DNA of 8,700 bases from Methanomicrobiales archaeon (GTDB taxonomy: Archaea; Halobacteriota; Syntropharchaeia; Alkanophagales; Methanospirareceae), in the NCBI GenBank assembly GCA_003160755.1, contig QEXZ01000064.1, positions 1 to 8,700 of the forward strand. Direction: 5' to 3'. Each line of letters begins with the position of its first letter. The first letter of the stretch is position 1. Under the pieces are notes generated by a model, which searched no databases, was not told the DNA's origin, and saw only the letters and a program-made list of their open reading frames with translations. The position numbers were made by a program, and so were the translations under genes. This document shows positions 1 to 5,108 of the stretch, piece by piece.

Positions 1-40
1 CCGTTTGGTAGCCCCCATCGTTGGGGATCGAATACCGATT
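1..40. other. CRISPR-repeat-like hairpin at window edge
   Basis: A short-loop hairpin sits at 13-26: CCCCA (13-17), loop TCGT, TGGGG (22-26). It is followed by ATCGAATACC, which recalls a degenerate form of the GGGGATTGAAAC tail of many CRISPR repeats. GGTA (7-10) and TACC (33-36) form an outer pair. Only one copy is inside the window, so no array can be called. It could be a degenerate terminal repeat of an array to the left, or a plain hairpin ending an upstream gene. Confidence 0.2.
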
Positions 41-59
41 CATATTTTTTTTAGTACAC

Positions 60-218
60 ATGCTTTGCAGTAGAAGTATAGGCTATATAAAGTTTATTAA
101 ATGTGACATTGTCAAACTAATCGAGCTTATACTTTTTTCTATCACGCTATTTCTTGCTTTTATCGGATATATTTCTCTATTAAGGGATAAGAGGTTTTTT
201 CGTTCTCCAGAGTTGTAA
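60..218 (+). CDS. possible small single-pass membrane protein (doubtful)
   Basis: An open frame from ATG 60 encodes 52 residues; a TTG at 21 would give 65, and an in-frame TAG at 9-11 blocks anything longer. The product has one hydrophobic stretch at about residues 18-40 of the 52-residue form, followed by a basic tail (RDKRFF), as in a small membrane protein. Against it: no ribosome binding site precedes ATG 60, the DNA is AT-rich so a Phe/Ile/Leu-rich frame is expected by chance, and a good TATA box (84-91) lies inside it. I recognise no family. Confidence 0.18.
   Translation: MLCSRSIGYIKFIKCDIVKLIELILFSITLFLAFIGYISLLRDKRFFRSPEL
84..91 (+). promoter_or_regulatory. TATA box candidate
   Basis: TATATAAA matches the archaeal TATA consensus. 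It would start a transcript near 110-116, giving a leader of about 130 bases before the small protein at 247. A second weaker TATA-like run at 216-223 lies about 27 bases before that start and is an alternative. Confidence 0.3.
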
Positions 219-235
219 ATAAAGGATGAAACGAC

Positions 236-242
236 GGGTGAT
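236..242 (+). promoter_or_regulatory. Shine-Dalgarno site deciding the start at 247
   Basis: GGGTGAT is complementary at GGTGAT to the archaeal 16S 3' end and lies 4 bases before ATG 247. The same motif and spacing occur before ilvE in this window. It favours ATG 247 over the in-frame ATG at 226. Confidence 0.5.
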
Positions 243-246
243 ACGA

Positions 247-417
247 ATGAACAAGATAGAGATGGGAAGACTGTTAAAGGAGGTTATGAAGCTACTTCAG
301 AATATGTATGAAGAGGAGGTAGAAGGCGGAAGAGAAATAGAGGAAAGGATTGAGGAGATAAAACGTGAATTAGGCTCGTGGTTTATTGGGGACTATCCGC
401 TTTATCAGGCTTCATAG
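247..417 (+). CDS. small charged helical hypothetical protein
   Basis: A 56-residue protein if it starts at ATG 247, or 63 from ATG 226. ATG 247 is preferred because GGTGAT lies four bases upstream of it. The sequence is almost entirely predicted helix: an amphipathic start (GRLLKEVMKLLQNMY), then a very acidic/basic segment (EEEVEGGREIEERIEEIKREL) compatible with a short coiled coil, and a distinct aromatic tail (GSWFIGDYPLYQAS). There is no signal peptide or membrane segment. I recognise no family and propose no function. Coding status rests on the ribosome binding site and the strongly non-random composition. It stands alone, with 310 bases before the next gene. Confidence 0.5.
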   Translation: MNKIEMGRLLKEVMKLLQNMYEEEVEGGREIEERIEEIKRELGSWFIGDYPLYQAS

Positions 418-650
418 CTGAGGGACTTATTTTATCCTGTATTTAAAGAAGGAGGGATAAAGGGACAGGAAAAAAACTTGCGGAAAAATAATTCATAAAG
501 CTTGCAAAGTCCTTATAAAGCCTCTTCTCATTAATGGGGACATTCTTACCTCCAGATCCTTGCCAGACGATATGTTCTAAGTGGAACTTTCAATTTTACA
601 GTAGATGATGTGATTCATCTTCTACTACAAGTTCTCTAATTACATCCAAG
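418..650. other. intergenic stretch without a convincing gene
   Basis: Nothing clearly coding is seen. TTTATCC (431-437) pairs with GGATAAA (455-461) as a weak hairpin after the small gene. On the minus strand, 659 to 443 reads as one frame broken by two stops near 592-600, possibly a decayed gene. The rest is AT-rich and leads into the palindrome and promoter of the exchanger gene. Confidence 0.5.
600..626. repeat. imperfect palindrome upstream of the exchanger promoter
   Basis: Arms of 11 bases (600-610 and 616-626) around a 5-base loop pair except for one T/T mismatch: AGTAGATGATG against CATCTTCTACT. It lies about 28 bases upstream of the TATA box at 654-662, where an archaeal operator could sit. 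It could also be an RNA hairpin or chance. No second copy is seen in the window. Confidence 0.4.
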
Positions 651-653
651 TAT

Positions 654-662
654 TTTATATAA
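654..662 (+). promoter_or_regulatory. TATA box of the exchanger gene
   Basis: TTTATATAA is a close match to the archaeal TATA consensus. The expected transcript start is near 685, giving a leader of about 43 bases that contains the GAGGTGA ribosome binding site. Confidence 0.5.
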
Positions 663-711
663 TCCCCTTTTTACTTAAAAACATGAACCCGAGATTGTTT
701 TTACGAGAAGA

Positions 712-718
712 GAGGTGA
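712..718 (+). promoter_or_regulatory. Shine-Dalgarno site supporting a TTG start
   Basis: GAGGTGA is a seven-base match to the archaeal anti-Shine-Dalgarno sequence. The 9-base spacing to TTG 728 supports this non-ATG start; TTG 731 is the next codon and cannot be excluded. Confidence 0.65.
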
Positions 719-727
719 GTAAATAGA

Positions 728-1678
728 TTGTTGAGTCATGAGTCAGGAGTAGCGATTGCCGTTCTTGTCCTGATAGGGTGTTTTATAGCCTTTTTCTATC
801 TGACGCGCCTTTTTGTGAGTGGGTTGGGCTCTCTCGCTAAACGATTCAACGTGCCTGAATCAGTTGCAGGTGCTTCGGTAGCCGCAATGGTGAGCAGTGC
901 GCCAGAAATGGGGACTTCGATATTCTCGGTTGTCGAAGGGCATCCGGACATTGGTATGGGAACGATTGTTGGCTCGGCAATCTTTAATATCTCATTATTG
1001 ATTGCCATCTCACTCTGGGTAAAAAAATGCGTGCTCGATGAGCGTGTGCTTAAAAGGGATGGTCTCTATTACCTGCTTGCCGTGGCGGTTACGATAGCAG
1101 CGATTATGGACGGGGTTTTGACACGTTGGGAGGCGCTAACATGGTTCTTACTTTATGTGGTCTATTTCATCTGGCTTTTCAAGGATGCAATCGCGGGGAA
1201 GTTCGTACCCAAAGAGGATTTTAAATACGTACCAACAAGCCGCGCAATTGCTTATACGTGCATAGGGATTGTAGGTATTGCGTTGAGTGCGGATATAATG
1301 GTGAACTCTGCGGTTTTTGTTACGGGTTCTTTAGGTTTATCGGAAGCACTTTTCAGCTTGATTATCATCGCGGTAGCAACTTCAATTCCCGACCTTTTCG
1401 TGTCGGTGGAAGCAGCGCGAAAGGGTATGGGGAGCTTAGCGGTTTCAAACGCAGTTGGAAGCAATATATTCGATATTCTGGTTGGGATAGGTTTGCCTTT
1501 TAGTTTCGTAGCTGCAACGCCTGTTTATGGTAACATCGGGCTATCAGCCATCTACCTTTTAGTATCGGTGTTCGTCTTTCTGGGCATAATTATGTTCAGA
1601 AAAAGTCTGGGCAAAAAAGAGGCGTGCGTACTGGCTGCTGTTTACCTCAGCTATCTTTTTATCGTGATCCTGTGCTAA
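728..1678 (+). CDS. Na+/Ca2+ exchanger family (CaCA) membrane transporter
   Basis: A 316-residue integral membrane protein of the cation/Ca2+ antiporter superfamily, which expels Ca2+ (or a similar cation) against Na+ or H+ across the cell membrane. The two hallmark alpha-repeats are visible. Alpha-1 is at about residues 45-90, with SSAPE (Glu60) and GTIVGSAIFN (Asn87). Alpha-2 is at about 208-255, with ATSIPD (Asp222) and VGSNIFD (Asp249). A charged central loop (about 151-170) separates the halves, and hydrophobic segments fill the rest. Length fits prokaryotic members. Asp222 stands where many prokaryotic exchangers have Glu, and the motifs GTIVGSA and ATSIPD resemble the K+-dependent NCKX branch, but ion specificity cannot be read from this. 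The start is TTG with a strong ribosome binding site. The gene appears monocistronic with its own TATA box. Confidence 0.9.
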   Translation: MLSHESGVAIAVLVLIGCFIAFFYLTRLFVSGLGSLAKRFNVPESVAGASVAAMVSSAPEMGTSIFSVVEGHPDIGMGTIVGSAIFNISLLIAISLWVKKCVLDERVLKRDGLYYLLAVAVTIAAIMDGVLTRWEALTWFLLYVVYFIWLFKDAIAGKFVPKEDFKYVPTSRAIAYTCIGIVGIALSADIMVNSAVFVTGSLGLSEALFSLIIIAVATSIPDLFVSVEAARKGMGSLAVSNAVGSNIFDILVGIGLPFSFVAATPVYGNIGLSAIYLLVSVFVFLGIIMFRKSLGKKEACVLAAVYLSYLFIVILC

Positions 1679-1690
1679 CTCAATTACCGG

Positions 1691-1731
1691 TTTAGCGGTT
1701 TGGATGTTTAGCTAACGAGCTGAAACGCTAA
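1691..1731 (+). other. hairpin after the exchanger gene
   Basis: TTAGCG-G-TTT (1692-1701) pairs with AAACGCTAA (1723-1731), leaving one bulged G. A small AGCT/AGCT stem (1710-1721) nests inside. It begins 13 bases after the stop codon and could shape the 3' end of the mRNA. There is no T-run directly after it. Confidence 0.35.
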
Positions 1732-1744
1732 TAAACGAAACCTC

Positions 1745-1775
1745 TAATTCCGCGTTCTCTGCGGTAAATTTTGAG
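1745..1775. repeat. remnant resembling a dispersed intergenic repeat
   Basis: Read on the minus strand this is TTTACCGCAGAGAACGCGGA, very like the ACCGCAGAGAACGCAGAGG motif that I recall from intergenic DNA of many prokaryotes. CCGC/GCGG (1750-1753, 1761-1764) forms a small stem. The match is from memory and there is only one copy here. Confidence 0.3.
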
Positions 1776-1814
1776 ATGTGACATTGGCATTGCTCGTTTC
1801 ATCTGTGTCAACAA

Positions 1815-1829
1815 TTTATTTTCTTTTTT
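1815..1829 (+). terminator. T-tract, probable archaeal terminator
   Basis: The T-rich run TTATTTTCTTTTTT, without a hairpin of its own, is the archaeal type of termination signal. It lies between the exchanger gene and the tRNA promoter and would separate the two transcripts. Confidence 0.4.
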
Positions 1830-1856
1830 GCTTATTGCGAAGATACAAACAATAAG

Positions 1857-1862
1857 TTATAT
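1857..1862 (+). promoter_or_regulatory. TATA box candidate for tRNA-Lys
   Basis: TTATAT lies 46 bases upstream of the mature tRNA 5' end. With initiation about 25 bases downstream, the primary transcript would carry a leader of about 20 bases for RNase P to remove. Confidence 0.35.
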
Positions 1863-1907
1863 GCACTAAACTTTAATTAACTCTTGTGCGTAAAATTAAT
1901 TTGAGCT

Positions 1908-1981
1908 GGGCCGGTAGCTCAGAAAGGTAGAGCAGCAGGCTCTTAACCTGCCCGTCGGGGGTTCAAATCCCTCCCGGCTCG
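1908..1981 (+). tRNA. tRNA-Lys, anticodon CTT
   Basis: A full 74-base cloverleaf folds. The acceptor GGGCCGG (1908-1914) pairs with CCGGCTC (1974-1980), with one G-U. The D stem is GCTC/GAGC. The anticodon stem GCAGG/CCTGC encloses loop CTCTTAA with anticodon CTT (1942-1944), which decodes AAG lysine. The T stem GGGGG/CCCTC (one G-U) encloses TTCAAAT. The discriminator is G1981. The 3' CCA is not encoded (CTA follows), so it must be added by the CCA enzyme. No intron is present. The next gene begins 13 bases after the tRNA, so the two probably share a transcript. Confidence 0.95.
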
Positions 1982-1994
1982 CTAATACCGTAAA

Positions 1995-3407
1995 ATGAAA
2001 CAGGACTATTACGATGTAATCATCGTAGGAGCAGGACCTGCAGGACTATTTGCCGCGAACGAATTAAAGGATAAAGCGATGAGAGTCCTGATAATAGAGA
2101 AGGGCAAGGACGTAGAAGAGAGACATTGCCCCGTAGAAGAGTTTGGGAATTGTATTAACTGTGCGCAGTGCAACATAATGTGCGGAGTGGGCGGTGCAGG
2201 GACATTTTCCGATGGCACGCTAAATATCCGACCTGACGTAGGTGGTGACCTTACCGAATTCTGCGATTATAAAACCGCGTGGCAGCTTGTGGACGAAGTA
2301 GACCGCGTGTTTCTTAAGCATGGCATGCCCGATAAGCTGTATAAAGGCAATGAGGAGGATGTAGAGGAATTGAAACGGCGAGCAGCTTCGGTTGGTGCTA
2401 GCTTCGTAGAGATAAATCAACGGCATATAGGCTCGGACAAAACGAAAAAAGTGATAAAATCGTTTAAGAATGATTTGACGGAACATGGCACTGAATTTAT
2501 GCTGAATACGAGCGTTGCTGACTTTATTATGGATGAGGAGGAAGGAGAAGAAGGCGTAACGGTAAAAGTGTGCAGAGGCGTGATAACGGATAAAGGAGAC
2601 GAAATAAGGAGCGAATGCACAATAGTAGCGCCGGGCAGGATAGGTGCCTCGTGGGTCGAGCAGATGCTAAAGAGGCACGGAATAGAAGCAGAATATGCGG
2701 GTATAGACGTTGGCGTGAGAGTAGAGGTGCTTGCGATAACCATGAATCCTGTGACAAAAATAAACCGCGACCCGAAGTTTCACATAAGAACGAAACGTTA
2801 TGACGATTTTGCAAGGACGTTCTGCACGAACGAGCGAGGATTTATAGTTAAGGAAGTATATGACGATTTTATAGGCGTAAACGGGCATTCGATGAAAACG
2901 AAAAAGTCCGAGAACACTAATTTCGCTTTCCTCGTGAGTGTGGAGCTTACAAAACCGGTTGAAAATACCACCCGGTATGGGCGGTCAATAGCAAAGTTGG
3001 CGACCACAATCGGCGGTGGAAAACCGATAGTACAGCGAATGGGCGACTTAAGACGAGGGAGAAGGTCAACATGGAGCGGGATAGAGCGGAACTTAGTGAA
3101 AAACACGCTGATGGACGTTACTCCGGGCGATATTTCTATGGCGCTGCCGCACCGAATCATGATGGACATCATAGAAGGGTTGGAGAAGCTGAATGAGATT
3201 ATACCCGGTGTTATGTCGGATTCAACTCTGCTTTATGCTCCGGAGATAAAATTCTACGCAATGCGGATAAAAGTGGACGAAAACATGGAGACGTCGGTGA
3301 ACAAACTTTTTGTCGCGGGTGACGGTGCGGGTCTGTCACGGGACATAGTTAATGCCGCAGCTACGGGCATACTCGCGGCAAGGGGTGTGATGAAGAAGCG
3401 CGAGTAA
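1995..3407 (+). CDS. COG2509-type FAD-dependent dehydrogenase, function unknown
   Basis: A 470-residue predicted soluble flavoprotein. The N-terminal dinucleotide-binding loop VGAGPAG (residues 11-17) and the C-terminal FVAGDGAGLSRDIVNAAATG (439-458) bracket a Rossmann-type FAD fold. Between them is the family signature GVGGAGTFSDGTLN (64-77). Just before that is a cysteine cluster, Cys45, 53, 56, 59 and 63, the last four spaced CX2CX2CX3C as in [4Fe-4S] sites. The family is widespread but, to my knowledge, its substrate is not established. ATG 1995 is the only sensible start, since the FAD loop follows at once. No Shine-Dalgarno site is possible because the tRNA ends 13 bases upstream, so translation probably starts on a very short leader after tRNA processing. 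The repeat copy 1 begins four bases after the stop codon. Confidence 0.85.
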   Translation: MKQDYYDVIIVGAGPAGLFAANELKDKAMRVLIIEKGKDVEERHCPVEEFGNCINCAQCNIMCGVGGAGTFSDGTLNIRPDVGGDLTEFCDYKTAWQLVDEVDRVFLKHGMPDKLYKGNEEDVEELKRRAASVGASFVEINQRHIGSDKTKKVIKSFKNDLTEHGTEFMLNTSVADFIMDEEEGEEGVTVKVCRGVITDKGDEIRSECTIVAPGRIGASWVEQMLKRHGIEAEYAGIDVGVRVEVLAITMNPVTKINRDPKFHIRTKRYDDFARTFCTNERGFIVKEVYDDFIGVNGHSMKTKKSENTNFAFLVSVELTKPVENTTRYGRSIAKLATTIGGGKPIVQRMGDLRRGRRSTWSGIERNLVKNTLMDVTPGDISMALPHRIMMDIIEGLEKLNEIIPGVMSDSTLLYAPEIKFYAMRIKVDENMETSVNKLFVAGDGAGLSRDIVNAAATGILAARGVMKKRE

Positions 3408-3477
3408 AGGATTATAGTCCTTCCAGTAATAAATTGCAATTAATAAACCACGAGATTCCACAGGATTAACACAACAC

Positions 3478-3490
3478 TTTTTCTTTTTTT
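3478..3490 (+). terminator. T-tract and hairpin terminator in repeat copy 1
   Basis: TTTTTCTTTTTTT, the left side of a 12-pair A/T hairpin, lies 71 bases after the flavoprotein stop codon. A T-run on the transcribed strand fits archaeal termination. Confidence 0.45.
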
Positions 3491-3524
3491 AAAAAAAAAG
3501 AAAACCTGTGCTAAAAGAAAAAAC

Positions 3525-3541
3525 AAAAAAAGTTTATAAAT
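3525..3541 (+). promoter_or_regulatory. BRE/TATA promoter inside repeat copy 1
   Basis: AAAAAAAG (3525-3532) directly precedes TTTATAAAT (3533-3541), a close match to an archaeal BRE plus TATA box. The predicted transcript start near 3562 gives a leader of about 39 bases to the DUF131 start at 3601. Confidence 0.5.
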
Positions 3542-3600
3542 AATCTCGTGTAAATCTGTGTAATCTTGTGGTTATTTTTCGGAATGGCTATAAAATTATA

Positions 3601-3873
3601 ATGAAAATAATAACATTGGGTTTCTTGCTCGTGTTCATAGGAATTCTGGTCATCCTCGCTGGGATGCTTAGCATGGTTTACCAGACCTGGAAAACGGGTT
3701 TTGGGGATGGCATGGAAAAGCCAGAAACAGGTGTGCGAGGCGGTGGCGTCATTATGATTGGCCCGATACCCATTATATTTGGCACTGACGTCACCGCATT
3801 AAAGCTCGTGATGATTTTAGCGATTGTGTTGATGGCTATTGTAGTTATTCTCTTTTTTCTTCCACTGAGATAG
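3601..3873 (+). CDS. DUF131 (TIGR00304) archaeal membrane protein
   Basis: A 90-residue protein from ATG 3601. A GTG at 3568 would add 11 residues, but those are encoded by repeat sequence that also occurs next to ilvE, so the ATG is preferred. There are two membrane segments, residues 3-26 (IITLGFLLVFIGILVILAG) and about 66-88. Between them lies the family signature RGGGVIMIGPIPIIFGTD (46-63), which identifies the archaea-specific DUF131 family. Its function is unknown. No strong Shine-Dalgarno site is seen; GGAATGG at 3581-3587 is weak. The gene is enclosed by two direct repeats; copy 1 supplies the only visible promoter and copy 2 starts 25 bases after the stop. It converges with ilvE. Confidence 0.85.
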   Translation: MKIITLGFLLVFIGILVILAGMLSMVYQTWKTGFGDGMEKPETGVRGGGVIMIGPIPIIFGTDVTALKLVMILAIVLMAIVVILFFLPLR

Positions 3874-3964
3874 CGACTATTGCGGTTCTAAAAGAGTTTT
3901 ATAGTCCTTCCAGTAACAAATTGCAATTAATAAACCACGAGATTCCACAGGATTAACACAACAC

Positions 3965-3977
3965 TTTTTCTTTTTTT
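3965..3977 (+). terminator. T-tract terminator after DUF131 in repeat copy 2
   Basis: TTTTTCTTTTTTT in the left arm of the perfect 14-pair hairpin lies about 92 bases after the DUF131 stop codon. It would end the rightward transcript before ilvE. Confidence 0.45.
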
Positions 3978-3994
3978 AAAAGAAAAAGTGTGCT

Positions 3995-4014
3995 AAAAGA
4001 AAAAAACAAAAAAA
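3995..4014 (-). terminator. T-tract terminator for ilvE in repeat copy 2
   Basis: On the minus strand this A-rich stretch reads CTTTTTTTGTTTTTTCTTTT, about 85 bases after the ilvE stop codon. Such T-runs terminate archaeal RNA polymerase. The same element thus has T-tracts for both converging genes. Confidence 0.45.
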
Positions 4015-4024
4015 GTTTATAAAT
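4008..4024 (+). promoter_or_regulatory. BRE/TATA motif in repeat copy 2, facing ilvE 3' end
   Basis: AAAAAAAG followed by TTTATAAAT (4016-4024) is identical to the motif in copy 1. Here it points into the 3' end of ilvE, so any transcript would be antisense to it. It may be silent. Confidence 0.3.
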
Positions 4025-4097
4025 AATCTCGTGAAAATCTGTGTAATCTTGTGGTTATAATTTTCGGAATGGCTATATTTCTTTACTCCTGCACATA

Positions 4098-5036
4098 TCA
4101 TACACGCACCGGCTCCAGCCACCCCATATACCTCGCCTCTTTTGCATTCACCACATCAAAGAACTTTTTTTGGATTACGCCTGTTACTTCGCCTCGTTTA
4201 CCTTCCCCTATCGTTACATTGTCTATCTCACGTATTGGCGATACCTCTGCGGCAGTACCGGTAAAAAAGGCTTCATCCGCAGTCAACAGTTCTTCCTTCG
4301 TTATGGGCTGCTCTATCACTTCGTAACCAATATCCTGTGCAAGTTCAATTACCGAATCACGGGTGATACCGGGCAAAATAGATGATTCTACCGCAGGTGT
4401 GTACAGAGTTGCATTTTTAACTGCGAATATGTTCTCACCAGGACCCTCTGCCACGTGTCCATTAGTATCGAGCATTATCGCCTCGTCAAATCCTCTTTCT
4501 TTTGCGTCCAGCACGGCTAACAGCGAATTAAGGTAATGTCCCGTGGCTTTTGCCGTAACGGGCAGTGTAGTAGGGTCTATTCTACGCCATGAAGAGAAAG
4601 TGCATCTTATACCGTTCTCTAACGCCGCCTCGCCGAGATAAGTACCCCATCGCCATGCTGCGATTGCACAATCCACAGGACAGCCTTCCGGGTTCACACC
4701 CAAGTGGTGGTAGCCATAAAAAGCGATTGGTCTTATGTAGCACGCATCAAGTCCATTTATACGAACCGTTTCTTTTATCGCAGTTTTAAACTCGTCTTTC
4801 GGGTACGGTATTTTCAGCTTATACAACTCCGCTGACTGATACATCCTGTCCACATGTTCATTCAGGCGGAAAATAAACGAACCTTTATCCGTGGCATAGC
4901 ATCTTATCCCCTCGAAAACGCCGGACCCGTAATGCAAACCATGCGCGAGAACGTGCACCTTCGCTTCCTTCCAGTCCACAAACTTTCCATTGTACCATAT
5001 TTTCCCCTCTTCTGGCAGTCCCTCTTTATCCACCAT
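4098..5036 (-). CDS. ilvE: branched-chain amino acid aminotransferase
   Basis: A cytoplasmic PLP enzyme of fold type IV that transfers the amino group between glutamate and the 2-oxo acids of valine, leucine and isoleucine, the last step of their synthesis. Family marks, numbered from GTG 5045: HGLHYGSGVFEGIR (35-48), the PLP lysine in TAKATGHYLNS (Lys166), EGPGENIF (200-207, phosphate and cofactor contacts) and FTGTAAEVSPI (261-271). Length matches bacterial and archaeal IlvE. The start is taken as ATG 5036 (312 residues), because AGGTGAT lies four bases before it; the in-frame GTG at 5045 overlaps that site and would give 315. It has its own TATA box, separate from the operon upstream. D-amino-acid transaminase and aminodeoxychorismate lyase are related, but the motifs favour IlvE. 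Confidence 0.93.
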   Translation of the reverse strand: MVDKEGLPEEGKIWYNGKFVDWKEAKVHVLAHGLHYGSGVFEGIRCYATDKGSFIFRLNEHVDRMYQSAELYKLKIPYPKDEFKTAIKETVRINGLDACYIRPIAFYGYHHLGVNPEGCPVDCAIAAWRWGTYLGEAALENGIRCTFSSWRRIDPTTLPVTAKATGHYLNSLLAVLDAKERGFDEAIMLDTNGHVAEGPGENIFAVKNATLYTPAVESSILPGITRDSVIELAQDIGYEVIEQPITKEELLTADEAFFTGTAAEVSPIREIDNVTIGEGKRGEVTGVIQKKFFDVVNAKEARYMGWLEPVRV

Positions 5037-5040
5037 TGCT

Positions 5041-5047
5041 ATCACCT
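5041..5047 (-). promoter_or_regulatory. Shine-Dalgarno site deciding the ilvE start
   Basis: AGGTGAT on the minus strand is a perfect match to the archaeal anti-Shine-Dalgarno sequence, four bases before ATG 5036. It overlaps GTG 5045, arguing against that start. Confidence 0.6.
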
Positions 5048-5085
5048 ATGAAGTTAATTTTGCTTAAGATTATCGCTGCTGTTCA

Positions 5086-5105
5086 CATATAAACTCTTTT
5101 CTTTC
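5086..5105 (-). promoter_or_regulatory. BRE/TATA promoter of ilvE
   Basis: On the minus strand the purine-rich GAAAGAAAAGAG (5105-5094) precedes TTTATATG (5093-5086). Initiation near 5064 would give a leader of about 28 bases holding the AGGTGAT site. It lies just after the shikimate kinase stop codon, so ilvE is probably its own unit, although readthrough is possible as no T-run follows that stop. Confidence 0.55.
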
Positions 5106-5108
5106 ATC

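Larger units (their letters stand above)
3412..3592. repeat. 181-base direct repeat, copy 1
   Basis: It aligns with 3899-4077 almost end to end, from TTATAGTCCTTCCAG to GGAATGGCTATA, with a few substitutions and small length changes in A-runs. Inside, AATAAACCACGAGATT (3442-3457) is inverted as AATCTTGTGGTTATT (3562-3576), and the similarity continues inward through ACAGGATTAACAC. The central hairpin pairs TTTTCTTTTTTT (3479-3490) with AAAAAAAGAAAA (3493-3504). No transposase is nearby, so it resembles a MITE-like or dispersed intergenic element. The arms recall the CCACAGATTACACAGATT motif common in prokaryotic intergenic DNA (from memory). Confidence 0.9.
3899..4077. repeat. 179-base direct repeat, copy 2
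   Basis: The second copy of 3412-3592, in the same orientation, lies between the convergent DUF131 and ilvE genes. Its central hairpin is better preserved than in copy 1: ACACTTTTTCTTTT (3961-3974) pairs perfectly with AAAAGAAAAAGTGT (3978-3991) around a TTT loop. The outer arms are AATAAACCACGAGATT and AATCTTGTGGTTAT. The copies share the left flank outside the inverted arms (about 30 bases) and the right end GGAATGGCTATA, so the repeated unit is larger than the inverted-repeat core. Confidence 0.9.

Noticed and set aside
226..246. Longer start (ATG 226) for the 56-residue protein
   Set aside because: The GGTGAT ribosome binding site lies inside these codons and points to ATG 247.
511..520. 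TATA-like TTATAAAG at about 513-520
   Set aside because: No gene begins at a suitable distance and no BRE precedes it; such motifs are expected by chance in AT-rich DNA.
2417..3172. Several minus-strand frames inside the flavoprotein gene
   Set aside because: They overlap a clear COG2509 gene throughout and encode low-complexity or unrecognisable products without ribosome binding sites.
3568..3600. Longer DUF131 start at GTG 3568
   Set aside because: The 11 extra residues are encoded by the repeat; the equivalent GTG in copy 2 (4051) has nothing to do with DUF131. The family N-terminus fits ATG 3601.
3412..4077. CRISPR array made of the two long repeats
   Set aside because: The units are about 180 bases, there are only two, and the spacer is a conserved gene.
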